A DNA stretch of 64,000 bases from Nothopassalora personata (GCA_033816765.1 CM066291.1:248001-312000), one strand, 5' to 3'; shown: positions 34,704 through 44,490, numbered from the stretch's first letter. Translations and numbers: made by a program. Notes: generated by a model from the sequence alone, not told the origin.

Positions 34704-35189
34704 GATGTCTTGTGTAGGAAGGGCGAAGGCGATCTGGTCTTCGGAGTAGTGGTAGTTATGGATTCCAATCGTGAAGACATCATGTGTTGGCATCAAAGAC
34801 GGGTGGTTTCTCTGCTGCCGGCGATGCATGCATTATCTTTGTTCTGGAGCAATTGACCACCGAGACAAACCAAGACTATGCCTGTATTTCGGTGGACAGT
34901 CACGCTCGCATTGGCCATAATTCGCATTCCAGCCTTGATGACCTCGGGTCTGGTTGATCGTTTGCGAGGTGTGATGGAAGCACAAGTCTGCCCATTCGTT
35001 CTGCATTTCGTTCTGGTGGGAGGCATGATCTTGTGCGCGGTCTGCCGCGACCGCATCGCTGACCTCGGCCTTGTGTCGAACTTGTAAGGGCTAGACACAA
35101 GCATCGCCTGGCTCAGCATTCGACACTATGCTTGAGCTATTCCCTACCAATATGGGCACCTGTCCACATGCTCAGGTCCCTCATCTCCA
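34704..35189. other. Intergenic, no gene seen
   Basis: Region between the DUF6604-like relic and the 3' end of ATP23; only short frames. Confidence 0.35.
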
Positions 35190-35915
35190 TCACTTGTAAA
35201 TCTCATCGAACGGCCTGGTATCATTGAAACAACTATCCCACACCTCATTCACCACCCTCACCGCCTGCACATCATCCTTACACCCCGGCCGATTGGCCAC
35301 ACTAATCGCTGCCCGTCTCCTCACACACTCCTGCAACTGCTGCGTAATCCCAAACTGCCCTCTGGTAAAGAACTCCCTGCCAAATCTACACTCCCCACTC
35401 AACGTACTCGCCCTAATTTCCATGCACGCCGCATGCCTCAGATCCAGCGGGTCCATCTTGAACCTCATATAGTCATATGCATGCACCATCTCATGCGCTA
35501 GCGTATCTTCCAAATGTCCGCGATTCCGGAATTGGTTTGCGCATAGGAGGATCCCATGTTCCGGAGAGAAGCCGCCTGATTGCTGGGTGTCGCAGCGTTT
35601 GCAGCGAACGTTGTGGGGTCCTATGGAGGCACTGCCATCGGCGGGACCGAGGATGTCGATGTTGTGTTTGAGGAAGGTTATGATAGGGGAGGCTTTGAAC
35701 AGCCATTTGACGTCTTCTTCGGCGCGGGCAATGTCGGCTGCTTCGTTGAGGATGTCGCGTTCGTGGAAGTAGGCTTGTTTGGTGGTAGTGTCGGCGCTGC
35801 CGGTGAGGATGGAGAAGAAGTTGGACCAGGTGAGGAAGGTGCTGTCGTTGGCGGCTGGGTTGGAGGTGGAGGGCGGGAGCGGGAGCGGGGGTGGAATCGA
35901 AGAGCGTTCGGTCAT
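35190..35915 (-). CDS. ATP23: ATP23 mitochondrial metalloprotease (peptidase M76)
   Basis: Inner-membrane-associated protease that in yeast matures the Atp6 precursor and helps ATP synthase F0 assembly. 241 residues, about normal length, no intron. The zinc protease motif HEMVH is at 141-145 with conserved surroundings (DTLAHEMVHAYDYMRFK). Cys pairs CKRC at 105-108 and the conserved C-terminus (CKDDVQAV, VVNEVWDSCFNDTRPFDEIY) are typical of the family. The frame is open upstream for another 71 codons, but that part runs into element E, so the Met at 35915 (MTERSS) is the likely start. Only 124 bp separate this ATG from element E, so most of the original promoter may have been displaced. Confidence 0.93.
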   Translation of the reverse strand: MTERSSIPPPLPLPPSTSNPAANDSTFLTWSNFFSILTGSADTTTKQAYFHERDILNEAADIARAEEDVKWLFKASPIITFLKHNIDILGPADGSASIGPHNVRCKRCDTQQSGGFSPEHGILLCANQFRNRGHLEDTLAHEMVHAYDYMRFKMDPLDLRHAACMEIRASTLSGECRFGREFFTRGQFGITQQLQECVRRRAAISVANRPGCKDDVQAVRVVNEVWDSCFNDTRPFDEIYK

Positions 35916-36123
35916 GGTCGCGGTGGGAAGTGGTGGTGGGTCGCAAGAGGTGATGGCTTGGAGGTGCAATGCAGTCTCACCGAGAGATAAGTTAGATGCT
36001 CCCTCCTCGCGCGAAGTGGATGTCAAGATTCGGGCGATGGGCGGTGGCCTAGGCTTACAAAACCGGCAAATACGCGTATTCGAAATCCTCACTCGCTGCA
36101 CTCGCTCTTCCTCAACAACCATC

Positions 36124-36233
36124 AACAATACTGCTGCGACTCGCTAACTGCTGCGACTCGCTATTGTCGTATAACAATACTGCTGCGACTCGCTATTGTC
36201 GTATAACAATACTGCTGCGACTCGCTATTGTCG
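36124..36233. repeat. 32 bp tandem repeat near element E end
   Basis: About three copies of a unit containing aacaatactgctgcgactcg. The matching place in copy A (about 19000-19030) has one. Confidence 0.75.
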
Positions 36234-36284
36234 CCTACAATCGTAGCGAGTCGCGGCGGTATTGTCGCTTCCTCCTACTACGCA

Positions 36285-36336
36285 GGTGAGTTAGGCTCCT
36301 TAATAATAGTAGATAGTAAGTATTAAGGAGCTCACC
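36285..36336. repeat. Subterminal hairpin of element E
   Basis: gctccttaat (36295-36304 region) pairs with attaaggagc (36322-36331), extended outward by ggtgag and tcacc. An equivalent, less perfect hairpin is in copy A around 18886-18936. Confidence 0.7.
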
Positions 36337-36506
36337 TTACTTGCTATTGTTACATTATAGCGGCGGGTATATCAACTTCTACTGCTATTACTATTTCTTT
36401 AACTCTACACTTATCGACATATACAAATCTAACTATAGACGACTTACTTAGCGATATTAGCCTTAGAACAACGATAACGACAGCGACAGCGATAGCGACA
36501 GTACAC

Positions 36507-37232
36507 CTAATCCGCGCTTACCCTTATAAACGCGGTTATTACTATAGCTTACGATAGCGTAAGTGCGATTCCGACTCGTTAGACGTACGTAGGTAGACTA
36601 ATGTTTAAACCTATAGTGTATACCGCCGCCCTCGTACCGCCGATACCGACGATTTCTACTACGTAAGCGAGTCGATATAGGCACAATAGCTAGGAGACTC
36701 GTAGAAGATAGATAAGGGTAGTATAAAGGTTACGAAGAATAATTTACGTAAGTTCGACTAGGCTAGCCGTATTATAGAGACTAAAGAGGGTATATGTCTT
36801 ATAGTAGACTCGCTATACTATATATACTAACTCGTATTAATAGGTAAGCCGGCTTAGACGGACTACGATACGTGTAAGAGAGCTAGTGTATGCTATATAG
36901 TCTTTACTACTAATACCGATAAGACTTACGCGTATTATAAGCGTTACGCGAAGGCTCGCTATAACTCTCGTAAGTTAGTTAAGGAGCCTAGCGAGTCTAA
37001 CGAGTCTAGCAATAGTTTATTTAAGGCTGTCGAGGGTGTTTTAACTACTTCTAGCGAGGCTAGCGAGGTTAGTAAGGCTAGCGAGTCTAGTACTCGCCCT
37101 ACTAATAAGATATCGACTCGCTTAGCCGCGGCGGAGGATCGTATTTAGCAATTAGAGGGTACTGTTAGCCGCTTAATTGAATTTATTAGCGGTCTACTAG
37201 GTAGCGAGTTAGTCGCTAAATTTCGCTCTTAG
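36507..37232 (+). pseudogene. Element E ghost ORF2 (copy B)
   Basis: About 240 codons readable through several TAG/TAA of RIP type, ending at TAG 37230-37232. Parts seen in order: RRPRTADTDDFYYVSES, a hydrophobic block (ICLIVDSLYYIY), a Cys-containing basic stretch (YDTCKRASVCYIVF), a Ser/Glu-rich spacer and a C-terminal predicted coiled coil. No family recognised. Same as copy A minus strand 17989-18714. Confidence 0.4.
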
Positions 37233-37277
37233 TAATAACATAATATTAAGTAGTCTACCTCCTATCTATGTGCTACG

Positions 37278-37429
37278 TGTGACGGGCAGGTGGTAGACGA
37301 GTTGCAATACGAGTCTACGAAGAAGAGCGCGAGATGCGCGAGCTATTTAAATGCGCCGGAACAACGTTGTTCCGGGCCGATCTTTCACTGCAGGGTCCAT
37401 TCACATGTGCCTGGTGTCGCTTCGTGACA
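37278..37429 (-). repeat. Gypsy-2a 3' LTR
   Basis: 152 bp TGTGAC..GTGACA on the plus strand (TGTCAC..GTCACA on the coding strand). The polypurine tract gaagggagggggtac (minus strand) lies at 37430-37444. Confidence 0.93.
37356..37375. repeat. 20 bp perfect palindrome in Gypsy-2 LTR
   Basis: ccggaacaacgttgttccgg, just upstream of the TATA-like box on the coding strand. Also in the other LTRs (44580-44599 and 61235-61254). Its ends are inverted CGG triplets, CGG-N12-CCG. Confidence 0.9.
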
Positions 37430-37519
37430 GTACCCCCTCCCTTCAAAGAACGAGCTCCTGCGAGTGCCGTATACGTCTAGAGTCTCTTATACTTGCGCGC
37501 GTGTCGTCGTGTCGGTTGG

Positions 37520-40500
37520 CTATGCCGAACCGCTCACGCTGGCTTGCTGTCGCTGCTCATCATGTCGCTGGCTTGTGCTCGCTCCTTTGCGTCGTCGCAA
37601 CATCGCAAATCCATCTTGTCCAAGCTTATGTACTGGGGACGTAGTTGCGTCGCGTCCATCCATGTCACCATCGTCTGTCACGCGAGCCGGTCTGGATGTG
37701 GCGCTGTCAAACAGGCGGCCTTTTTCAATCACTGCCAGTCCGTACAGTATGGGTTCTGGAAGCTCGTAGGGTGGCTTCGGCTTGTCTGGATAGCGCGCGT
37801 AGAAGTCGGCAACCAGTTCTTCACAACCTGGCAATAGGTCGTCCCATCTCTGTGTCCGTATATCACCGCTCTTATAGCGCAAGGTGAACCACACTTGCCT
37901 ATTCCTGTACTTGATAGCAGCATTAAGCACTTCGTCAACTTCCCATTCTGTGTCCACTTCTCCTTCTCTTTCGACTTCGACGGGCGGCGGCGGAGGGTTG
38001 TGTTGTCCCGCAAGTGGGTCGTTCGTGTCACGTCGGAGAAGGCTCGAGTGGAATACGTTGTGAATGTTCAGATCGGGCTGGCTGTCGAGGTCGAGTCGGT
38101 AGGATCGCTTGCCTATCTGCGCTGTAACGGGGAATGGTCCGATGAACTTGTCGTCAAGTTTCTTCGCGGGTCTCTTGGTGGTGATGTTTTTGGTGTTCAG
38201 GAAAACTCGGTCACCAACCTCAAAATTTGGGGCGGGTGCACGGTGTCGATTCGCTTGGTCAGCGGTCCGTGCTTGGCCATAAGCATGTGCCGCTTGCAGG
38301 TCCGCGAGCACTCCCTTGAGGAAGTCGCCAGTCTGCCTTATGCGTTCGGCAAATGTCTCCGCACGCTCGAGTTGTGGCACTTCTCGAGCCAGCGCTTGCG
38401 GTCGGTCCACAGCTTTCACGTCCATTCGGGGGTGTCGTCCCGTATTGGCAAAGAATGGAGTCATGCCAGTTGTCGCCGACTCATGGTTGTTGAGTGCGAA
38501 CTCTGCATTGGGCAGCAAGTCTGCCCAGTCGTCCTGCTGGTAGTTGGTGAACAAGCGTAGGTACTGCTCCAATGCCTGGTTAGTTCTCTCGGATTGGCCA
38601 TCTGTCTGAGGATGGAATGCAGTCGACAGGTTCTGCTTGGTTCCCAGCAACGCGCAGAACCTCTTGAAGAATGCACAGGTCCACTGGGTTCCTCTGTCTG
38701 AGAAGACAATCTCGGGGACGCCATGCTTCGGATACACATAGGTGTAGATCAGGCGGGCGACATGCTCGGCTTCCAGGCTGTTCGTTGGGATGAAGATGAC
38801 TTGTTTCGAAAGGCAATCCGTCACTGTCAGTATGTTTTTGTAGGTAACGCCATCGATTGTGCGCTTGCTCGGCGGCAATTCTACAATGAAGTCCATGGCA
38901 ATATGCTTCCATACGTCTGGTGGGGCTTGAAGTGGTGCTAGCAATCCCTGGTACTTGAGTCGTGACGGGTTTGCTCTCCGGCATGGTTGATAATTGCGGA
39001 CGTACCGTGCTACGTCGCCTTGCATCAGCGGCCAATACATGCTATGGCGCTGGATCAAGTCGAATGTGCGTGCTGCTCCTTGGTGCCCTGCTATTGCGGT
39101 GTCATGATGGGCTCGAATGACCTTTGTCCGCAGGTTCTTGTACATGGGCACGTACAATCTTCCATTCACGAACAACTGGTCGTTGTGAATAAGGCAATCC
39201 GTCGCCGCTATCTTCTGCTTCTGCAGGAACTCGGATGAGCGTCGCGCTGCTAGGTCGGCTTGCAGTCGTCTTATACGAGTTGCAATTGATGGGTCTGCGT
39301 ACGCTTCATCAATGAGTTCGACGAGGTCTTCTCCTTCGTCTTGGTGTTCAGGGTCTGCTTCGGCGGGTGCGGGCTCTTGTCCTGGCGCTGGCGCTGCGGG
39401 TTCTACTGCTGGTGTGGGCTCTGCTGTAGGTGTTTCTTCCTCCCCTTCCTCGTTGAGCTGCTCTTCTTCTGCTGCTTCTTGTCGTGCTCGTGCTCGGGTC
39501 ATCGCGTATAGCTGACCTTCGTCGTCCTCTTCAGCCTTAGCAAGATGCATTGCGAAGTTGGCGATGTCAAGCATCTCTGGCTTGAGCACTACTTGGTGCT
39601 GATGTTGCATTCTCGGGTCCTCTACACCTTGTGGGATGTCCTGCGATCTCCGGGTCAGGCTGTCAGGCTTGGTACCCTGTCGCCCAGGCCGGTACGTGAT
39701 CTTGAAGTTGAACTGAGCCAAGAATTCCGCCCAACGTGCCTGTCGCCGGTTCAGTTGCTTGGTAGTCATAAACCATTCCAGGTTCCGGTGGTCCGAGAGC
39801 ACACGAATGGGGGCTTCATCCGTGCCTTGCCCGATTAGCTCATACTGCCATTCTTCAAAGCACTTAATGATGGCAAGCAACTCCTTGTCATAGATGTCGT
39901 AGTTGCATTCGTGCACGTTCATCTTCTTGGAGAAGTACGCTACTGGGCGTACGAGACCGTCCGGTTGGCGCTGCGATAGCACTCCTGCTGTGACCCAATC
40001 TGAGGCATCGGTTTCGACGATGGTCTCATAGTCCGGATTGAAGTGGGCAAGCACACGGCCTTTTGCCGACGTGAATCTGTCTTTCAGCGTCTCGAATGCC
40101 TTTTGACATGCTTCTGACCATTCGAACTTGACGTCTTTCTTCGTGAGCTCCACCATGGGTGATACCACGCGGGAGAATGCTTCTACGAATCTTCTGTAAA
40201 AGCCTGCGAAGCCTAGGAACGCCAACACGTCTTTGGCGTTACGTGGCGTATCCCAGTTGGCTATCGCATCTACCTTAGCTGGGTCCATCTCGATGCCTTC
40301 AGTCGTGAGGATGAGACCTAGGTACTTCACGCGCTTGACTGCGAATTCGGACTTCTCAATGTCCACAGGAAGGCCGGCTTCCATTAGCTTGTCCAGAACT
40401 AGTTCGACGTGCTTGTAATGGTCCTCTTCGTTACCATCCGTGTAGATCAGGATATCATCCAGGTAAACAGTGCAGAATAGATCCAGGAATTCGCGCAGAA

Positions 40501-41944
40501 TCTCGTTGATTTTCCGTTGCCAGCTACTTGGGCCATTGCACAGACCGAAGGGCATTGCTCGAAACTGGTATAGACCATACCGGGTGATGAAGGACGTTAG
40601 GTATTCGTCACCTTTTCGAATTCGCATGTTGTTGAATGCAGCCACGATGTCCAACTTCGTGAACCATTTGGCCTTGCATAGGCGGTCTAGGGTCTCGCGA
40701 ATCAGCGGAATAGGGTATCGGTCCTTAATTGTCAGCGCATTAAGCGCGCGGTAGTCGACACAGACCCGCAGCCCACCTCCGGGCTTCTTGACAATCAGAA
40801 GGGGTGAGCATCCGTCCGCGAAGGACTTCTCAAGGAGTCCTGTCGCCATGCCTTCGTCGACGAACTTCTTGGTCACGGCTAGTTGTTGGGAATTCATAGC
40901 ATAACCCTTGTGGTAAGGCAGCTTCGCTCCTTCTTTCAAGTTGATGGCGTGGTCTGCCGACGAGTGTTCAGGTAGCACCCATTCAGATTTATGGCGGAAT
41001 GCTTTCTCCTTATGCCACAGGCGTCGTGGCAACTTAGTCTTCGGGTCCACTGCTTCGGATCGCTCGAGGAATCGCTCAACGTCTTCAGGTGACATGGCGT
41101 TGAGGAACTCTTCGTCTCTTCCAGGGTCGAAATCTTCTGGCCAGAGGGCATAGATCTCATGATCCTTGCGCTTGCTCATGCGGTGGAAGTATTCTGCGCT
41201 GACCATGCAGATCTCTTCGGTGCTGGTAGAAGTCTGTGCCTTTGGACGCACACTGGTCTCTCCTCTGCTATCCACAGCGATCATGCAAGGTCGTCCATCA
41301 CTGCAGTGATTGTGGAAGCACTCAGGCTTATCGAAAGTCAGGGTACGGTTCTTGAAGTCTGGTGTAGGATTATGTTCTTCCCACCACGACATTCCTAGGA
41401 CCATGTCATAGGTGTCCAAGTCGGTGACGTATGCCATTTGCTGCTCCGTATGGTTGCCAATAGTGAAGTTGACCATGGCCATATGGGTGAGGTGCGATAG
41501 GGCACCATCTGCTAGTCTCAACCGTCTAGCTCGTGCTAGCGGTATAAGTGGGATTTTGTTTGCGCGACAGAAACCGTGATGTATGAAGATAGATGAACCA
41601 CCAGTGTCGCCAAGTGACTTTGCTTTTACATTGCGATGAGGAGTATGTACATCAGCCGACAGAACCCAGTGCTTGCCTTGCTTCGGTTCTACAATAGTGC
41701 TTTGTATACCGCCTGCTTGCTCGGCACAACTGAGGTGTTCTTCGGTGTGTGCTGTCTCACTCATGGAGCACAGGAATTCTTCCTTCTCTTGCTCCATCTC
41801 TTTCTTTCGGTCGTGTCGAGGGATCGTGTAGCGGATATCGTGGTGTGGTGCGGATACTGGGGTATTAGGTGTATTCGATGCTGGGGGTGATACGATCTCC
41901 TCAAGGACACTTCCATCGCTTGGGCTGTCACTGGCAATGCTCAT
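37520..41944 (-). CDS. Gypsy-2a pol: protease, RT, RNase H, integrase, chromodomain-like
   Basis: 1474 residues from the first ATG; reached more probably by frameshift from gag, adding about 24 residues. In order: aspartic protease (SLGDTGGSSIFI), reverse transcriptase (active site YLDD in VYLDDILIYT), RNase H (ETDASDWVTAGVLSQ), an acidic Pro-rich spacer, integrase and a C-terminal chromodomain-like block (EWEVDEVLNAAIKYR, LPGCEELVADFYARYP) with a tail of about 80 residues. The integrase catalytic region is conserved (MDFIVELP, FSDRGTQWT, HPQTDGQSERTNQ). Its zinc motif reads YQPC where CxxC is expected; the Tyr codon TAT at 38990-38992 is a TG-to-TA change from TGT. Confidence 0.93.
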   Translation of the reverse strand: MSIASDSPSDGSVLEEIVSPPASNTPNTPVSAPHHDIRYTIPRHDRKKEMEQEKEEFLCSMSETAHTEEHLSCAEQAGGIQSTIVEPKQGKHWVLSADVHTPHRNVKAKSLGDTGGSSIFIHHGFCRANKIPLIPLARARRLRLADGALSHLTHMAMVNFTIGNHTEQQMAYVTDLDTYDMVLGMSWWEEHNPTPDFKNRTLTFDKPECFHNHCSDGRPCMIAVDSRGETSVRPKAQTSTSTEEICMVSAEYFHRMSKRKDHEIYALWPEDFDPGRDEEFLNAMSPEDVERFLERSEAVDPKTKLPRRLWHKEKAFRHKSEWVLPEHSSADHAINLKEGAKLPYHKGYAMNSQQLAVTKKFVDEGMATGLLEKSFADGCSPLLIVKKPGGGLRVCVDYRALNALTIKDRYPIPLIRETLDRLCKAKWFTKLDIVAAFNNMRIRKGDEYLTSFITRYGLYQFRAMPFGLCNGPSSWQRKINEILREFLDLFCTVYLDDILIYTDGNEEDHYKHVELVLDKLMEAGLPVDIEKSEFAVKRVKYLGLILTTEGIEMDPAKVDAIANWDTPRNAKDVLAFLGFAGFYRRFVEAFSRVVSPMVELTKKDVKFEWSEACQKAFETLKDRFTSAKGRVLAHFNPDYETIVETDASDWVTAGVLSQRQPDGLVRPVAYFSKKMNVHECNYDIYDKELLAIIKCFEEWQYELIGQGTDEAPIRVLSDHRNLEWFMTTKQLNRRQARWAEFLAQFNFKITYRPGRQGTKPDSLTRRSQDIPQGVEDPRMQHQHQVVLKPEMLDIANFAMHLAKAEEDDEGQLYAMTRARARQEAAEEEQLNEEGEEETPTAEPTPAVEPAAPAPGQEPAPAEADPEHQDEGEDLVELIDEAYADPSIATRIRRLQADLAARRSSEFLQKQKIAATDCLIHNDQLFVNGRLYVPMYKNLRTKVIRAHHDTAIAGHQGAARTFDLIQRHSMYWPLMQGDVARYVRNYQPCRRANPSRLKYQGLLAPLQAPPDVWKHIAMDFIVELPPSKRTIDGVTYKNILTVTDCLSKQVIFIPTNSLEAEHVARLIYTYVYPKHGVPEIVFSDRGTQWTCAFFKRFCALLGTKQNLSTAFHPQTDGQSERTNQALEQYLRLFTNYQQDDWADLLPNAEFALNNHESATTGMTPFFANTGRHPRMDVKAVDRPQALAREVPQLERAETFAERIRQTGDFLKGVLADLQAAHAYGQARTADQANRHRAPAPNFEVGDRVFLNTKNITTKRPAKKLDDKFIGPFPVTAQIGKRSYRLDLDSQPDLNIHNVFHSSLLRRDTNDPLAGQHNPPPPPVEVEREGEVDTEWEVDEVLNAAIKYRNRQVWFTLRYKSGDIRTQRWDDLLPGCEELVADFYARYPDKPKPPYELPEPILYGLAVIEKGRLFDSATSRPARVTDDGDMDGRDATTSPVHKLGQDGFAMLRRRKGASTSQRHDEQRQQASVSGSA

Positions 41945-41990
41945 GTCATCATCATCTATTTCTTCAATCGTGGTTCTTCTGTCAGGTCTT

Positions 41991-42028
41991 GGCTCGACGG
42001 CGACTTTCGACGAGCCCTTTAGTTTCCC
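41991..42028 (-). promoter_or_regulatory. Gypsy-2a minus-one frameshift signal
   Basis: Coding-strand heptamer G GGA AAC (42028-42022) sits in gag phase immediately before the gag stop TAA (42021-42019). After a 5 nt spacer, ggctcg (42016-42011) can pair perfectly with cgagcc (41996-41991) over a 14 nt loop. A minus-one slip enters exactly the frame that is open into pol (LKGSSKVAVEPRP..MSIASD). Heptamer, spacing and stem match known frameshift signals. Confidence 0.8.
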
Positions 42029-44298
42029 TCCTCGTTGTGTGCCTTCTCAGTGAGGAGTCCGGCCACAGGTGCTGCCTCAATCTGCGCTGGCTCGGTATCC
42101 ATTGCGTTTAGTCGAATCTCGCGGGGCACATCAGCATATTCGTACCGACCGCGTGCCTTGGAGTTGAGGATGCAGGCGGCGTCCTCGCCTCGGTGGCCGA
42201 GCTCGTGACACTTGAAGCAACGGTTCTCACGAATGTAACGGTCCTTGTCCGCTGAGCTGCAGTACGGACGGTCGTACTTGCGAGGGATTTGGCGGACAGC
42301 TAGTGCCCTGCCTCCGCGGCCTCCACCACGACCTCGGGTGCTGCCACGGCCACGAGTCGAACTGCTACCGGAATCTGCGTTGCCGTCCTTATCCTTGTCT
42401 TTGTTGCCTCCGCCGCCATGGTTGTAAGCGGCGCTAACTTCCTTGCCAACATTCCAGCTCTGCTCGATGCCGCGTGCAATTTGGCAGAAGTGGTTGAAAT
42501 CGGGGTCAGTCCGATCGCGGGCAAGAGTCTCAGCCCATCTCTTAGCCAGCTTCGTGTACAGGACCGAGGCCTTAGGTTGGACCTTGGCCTTTGCACAGAG
42601 GGTGCGGTACTTCGTCGACACTTCCGCGAAGGTCATGGTTCCCTGTCTCAAGGTCTCCAGCTGACCTTGGGCAGTGAACTGCGCGTCCGCTTCACCGAAT
42701 TCAGCATCGAACTGCTCCCACAGGTCATCTATGGAAGTCCAGGTGTCCTTCATAGCCAGGATGCTGTCGAATGGCAGTTCTTCAGTCACGCCTAGCATAA
42801 ATTCGATCATGTCTTCATAGCTGGCACCTTGCTTCACATAGGCTTGGTTCAGCTTTGCCCGAGCCACAGTCTTGAAGCGCTCGTACTTGCTGCGGTCTCC
42901 CTTGAAGACCTCTGGGTCCTTGATGCGGGTGTTGAAGAATCCGCCATTCGTGGTGGTAGTCCCGGCGCCGGGTGTTTCGAATCGTCCGTTGGTTCCTTGA
43001 CCTTGTGGTCCTGGTGTGAATCTGTTGTCGTTAGGGACGAAGTCGCGTGCATCAGCGTCAAATCGGGACTGGCGTGTCTGTGGTCGTGGCATCGCTGCTT
43101 CCTGTTCAAGTTGCTGAATGCGTGCACGATCCTCCTTTCTAGCTTGCTGGAACTTGGTGATGTCGTCTTCAGCTGAGGCCAAGTCTTCCTTAGCCTGTCG
43201 GAGCTGTTCGAGCAGGTCGCCGTTACCTGTGCCCTCAGCAGTCTGTGCGATTGTCACCTGGCGCTTGGTCCGGCTCAGCTCGTTACGGAGAGTAGTGAGG
43301 TCGTTGCGTAGCTTCTCGATGTCGGCCTGTGCTAGGTCGGCCTCTTCTCGAGCAGTATCTCGTTCAGTCTTGTATCCGTCTGCTCGTGCTTCGAGCCTCT
43401 CCACTTCTGCTTCTAGCTCTTCGATCTTCTCAGCTTCTTCATCAAAGTGCTTCTCCCAGTTAGGTGCGAGTGTGAGCGCACGCTGAACAGCTTTTAATCT
43501 CTTGAACCACTTGCCTGAGGAGGACGTCACCTTCGCTGTCAACTCCTCAGGGTTGGCGACCTGGAAGTCGGGGTCCTTAGGGTTGTCATCCTCTCCGTAG
43601 AACTGCGTGAGATCCAGGCCAGCATCGGCTGGCTCATCCTCACGTCTCCTATGATCCACCGGGCTGGTCGGAGTCGCAATCTCTTCGTCCTCATCATCGA
43701 ACCGGGATCTGCGCTTAGCGACTGGCTCGCCAGGCTGAGTCTGTGATTGGGAAGCGTGGTCCGGTTGAGCTGGTGTGGCTTTCATTCCTAGCTCGTTCAT
43801 TCGTGCTGCGAAGTCTGCTTTCTGGAGCTCCAACCTCTGAGCACTGACAATCCCTGGAGGTGGTACCCTAACCTTCGCGTTGTGATCTTCCTTTCTTGTG
43901 AACTTGAAACTCTCATCTTCTGTCTCGACGGTGGGCTGCATGCCTTTATGCAGTCCGAGGTCCTCTCGTAAGCGACTCGGAGGCTGTGACTTGTTAGGTC
44001 GTGAGAATGGTTGATGGATGCTAGAGGAAGGTGGTTGTGGGCCAAAGAAGCCTGAACCTCGTGTCTCGGGCTTTGCTAGTAATCGGTCGCGTTCGCGGCT
44101 ACGACTGCGACTACGGTCGCGTTCGGCCTCGTCCATATCGGGTCGGGGTGTAGATGTCTCTTCAGGTGAGAAGTCGCTGTCGCTGTCGCTCCTGTAGTTG
44201 TGTTTGCTAAGTGCCGTTTGTATCTTGTTCGAGGCGATTGCGGCGCGCGATTCTTCTCGGGCTCGGTCGATTACTGTCTGTCTGGTCAATTCGCTCAT
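42019..44298 (-). CDS. Gypsy-2a gag
   Basis: 759 residues from the ATG at 44298 (MSELTRQTV). The N-terminal third is charged and Ser/Pro-rich; then comes a long predicted coiled coil (about residues 290-430, heptads such as EELEAEVERLEARADG) followed by the capsid-like domain and an RG-rich stretch. A zinc knuckle variant CFKCHELGHRGEDAAC (C-x2-C-x4-H-x6-C) is near the C-terminus. The stop TAA directly follows a GGGAAAC heptamer. The coiled coil is unusually long for a Ty3 gag and may drive particle assembly (inference). Confidence 0.9.
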   Translation of the reverse strand: MSELTRQTVIDRAREESRAAIASNKIQTALSKHNYRSDSDSDFSPEETSTPRPDMDEAERDRSRSRSRERDRLLAKPETRGSGFFGPQPPSSSIHQPFSRPNKSQPPSRLREDLGLHKGMQPTVETEDESFKFTRKEDHNAKVRVPPPGIVSAQRLELQKADFAARMNELGMKATPAQPDHASQSQTQPGEPVAKRRSRFDDEDEEIATPTSPVDHRRREDEPADAGLDLTQFYGEDDNPKDPDFQVANPEELTAKVTSSSGKWFKRLKAVQRALTLAPNWEKHFDEEAEKIEELEAEVERLEARADGYKTERDTAREEADLAQADIEKLRNDLTTLRNELSRTKRQVTIAQTAEGTGNGDLLEQLRQAKEDLASAEDDITKFQQARKEDRARIQQLEQEAAMPRPQTRQSRFDADARDFVPNDNRFTPGPQGQGTNGRFETPGAGTTTTNGGFFNTRIKDPEVFKGDRSKYERFKTVARAKLNQAYVKQGASYEDMIEFMLGVTEELPFDSILAMKDTWTSIDDLWEQFDAEFGEADAQFTAQGQLETLRQGTMTFAEVSTKYRTLCAKAKVQPKASVLYTKLAKRWAETLARDRTDPDFNHFCQIARGIEQSWNVGKEVSAAYNHGGGGNKDKDKDGNADSGSSSTRGRGSTRGRGGGRGGRALAVRQIPRKYDRPYCSSADKDRYIRENRCFKCHELGHRGEDAACILNSKARGRYEYADVPREIRLNAMDTEPAQIEAAPVAGLLTEKAHNEEGN

Positions 44299-44490
44299 AC
44301 CAGGGTGTTGTACCTCTGGTGACTTGTCTGCTGTCAATACAGTGCTGTTTGCGATCCTGTATGTCGTGTCGAGAAGAAAAATGTGCGACTGTTGCACACC
44401 TTTCAGTCAGTCGGTCAGTCGGTCAGTCTGTTCGGGTCTTCTACGCGATACAAGATCGCTGTAGGCTATTCAGTTGGTTGATTGGGGTTG

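Larger units (their letters stand above)
36040..37277 (-). mobile_element. Element E copy B, segment 1
   Basis: Reverse-complement match of 17.95-19.10 kb. The sharp end at 36040 faces the gene island. Segment ends at the Gypsy-2a insertion (target duplication ctacg, 37273-37277). Confidence 0.75.

Noticed and set aside
35916..36128. N-terminal extension of ATP23 into element E
   Set aside because: The extra codons derive partly from element E and are not part of the family; Met at 35915 fits the usual length.
37895..38560. 221-codon plus-strand frame in Gypsy-2 (also 61774-62439)
   Set aside because: Antisense shadow of the integrase region; identical in both copies only because the copies are identical.
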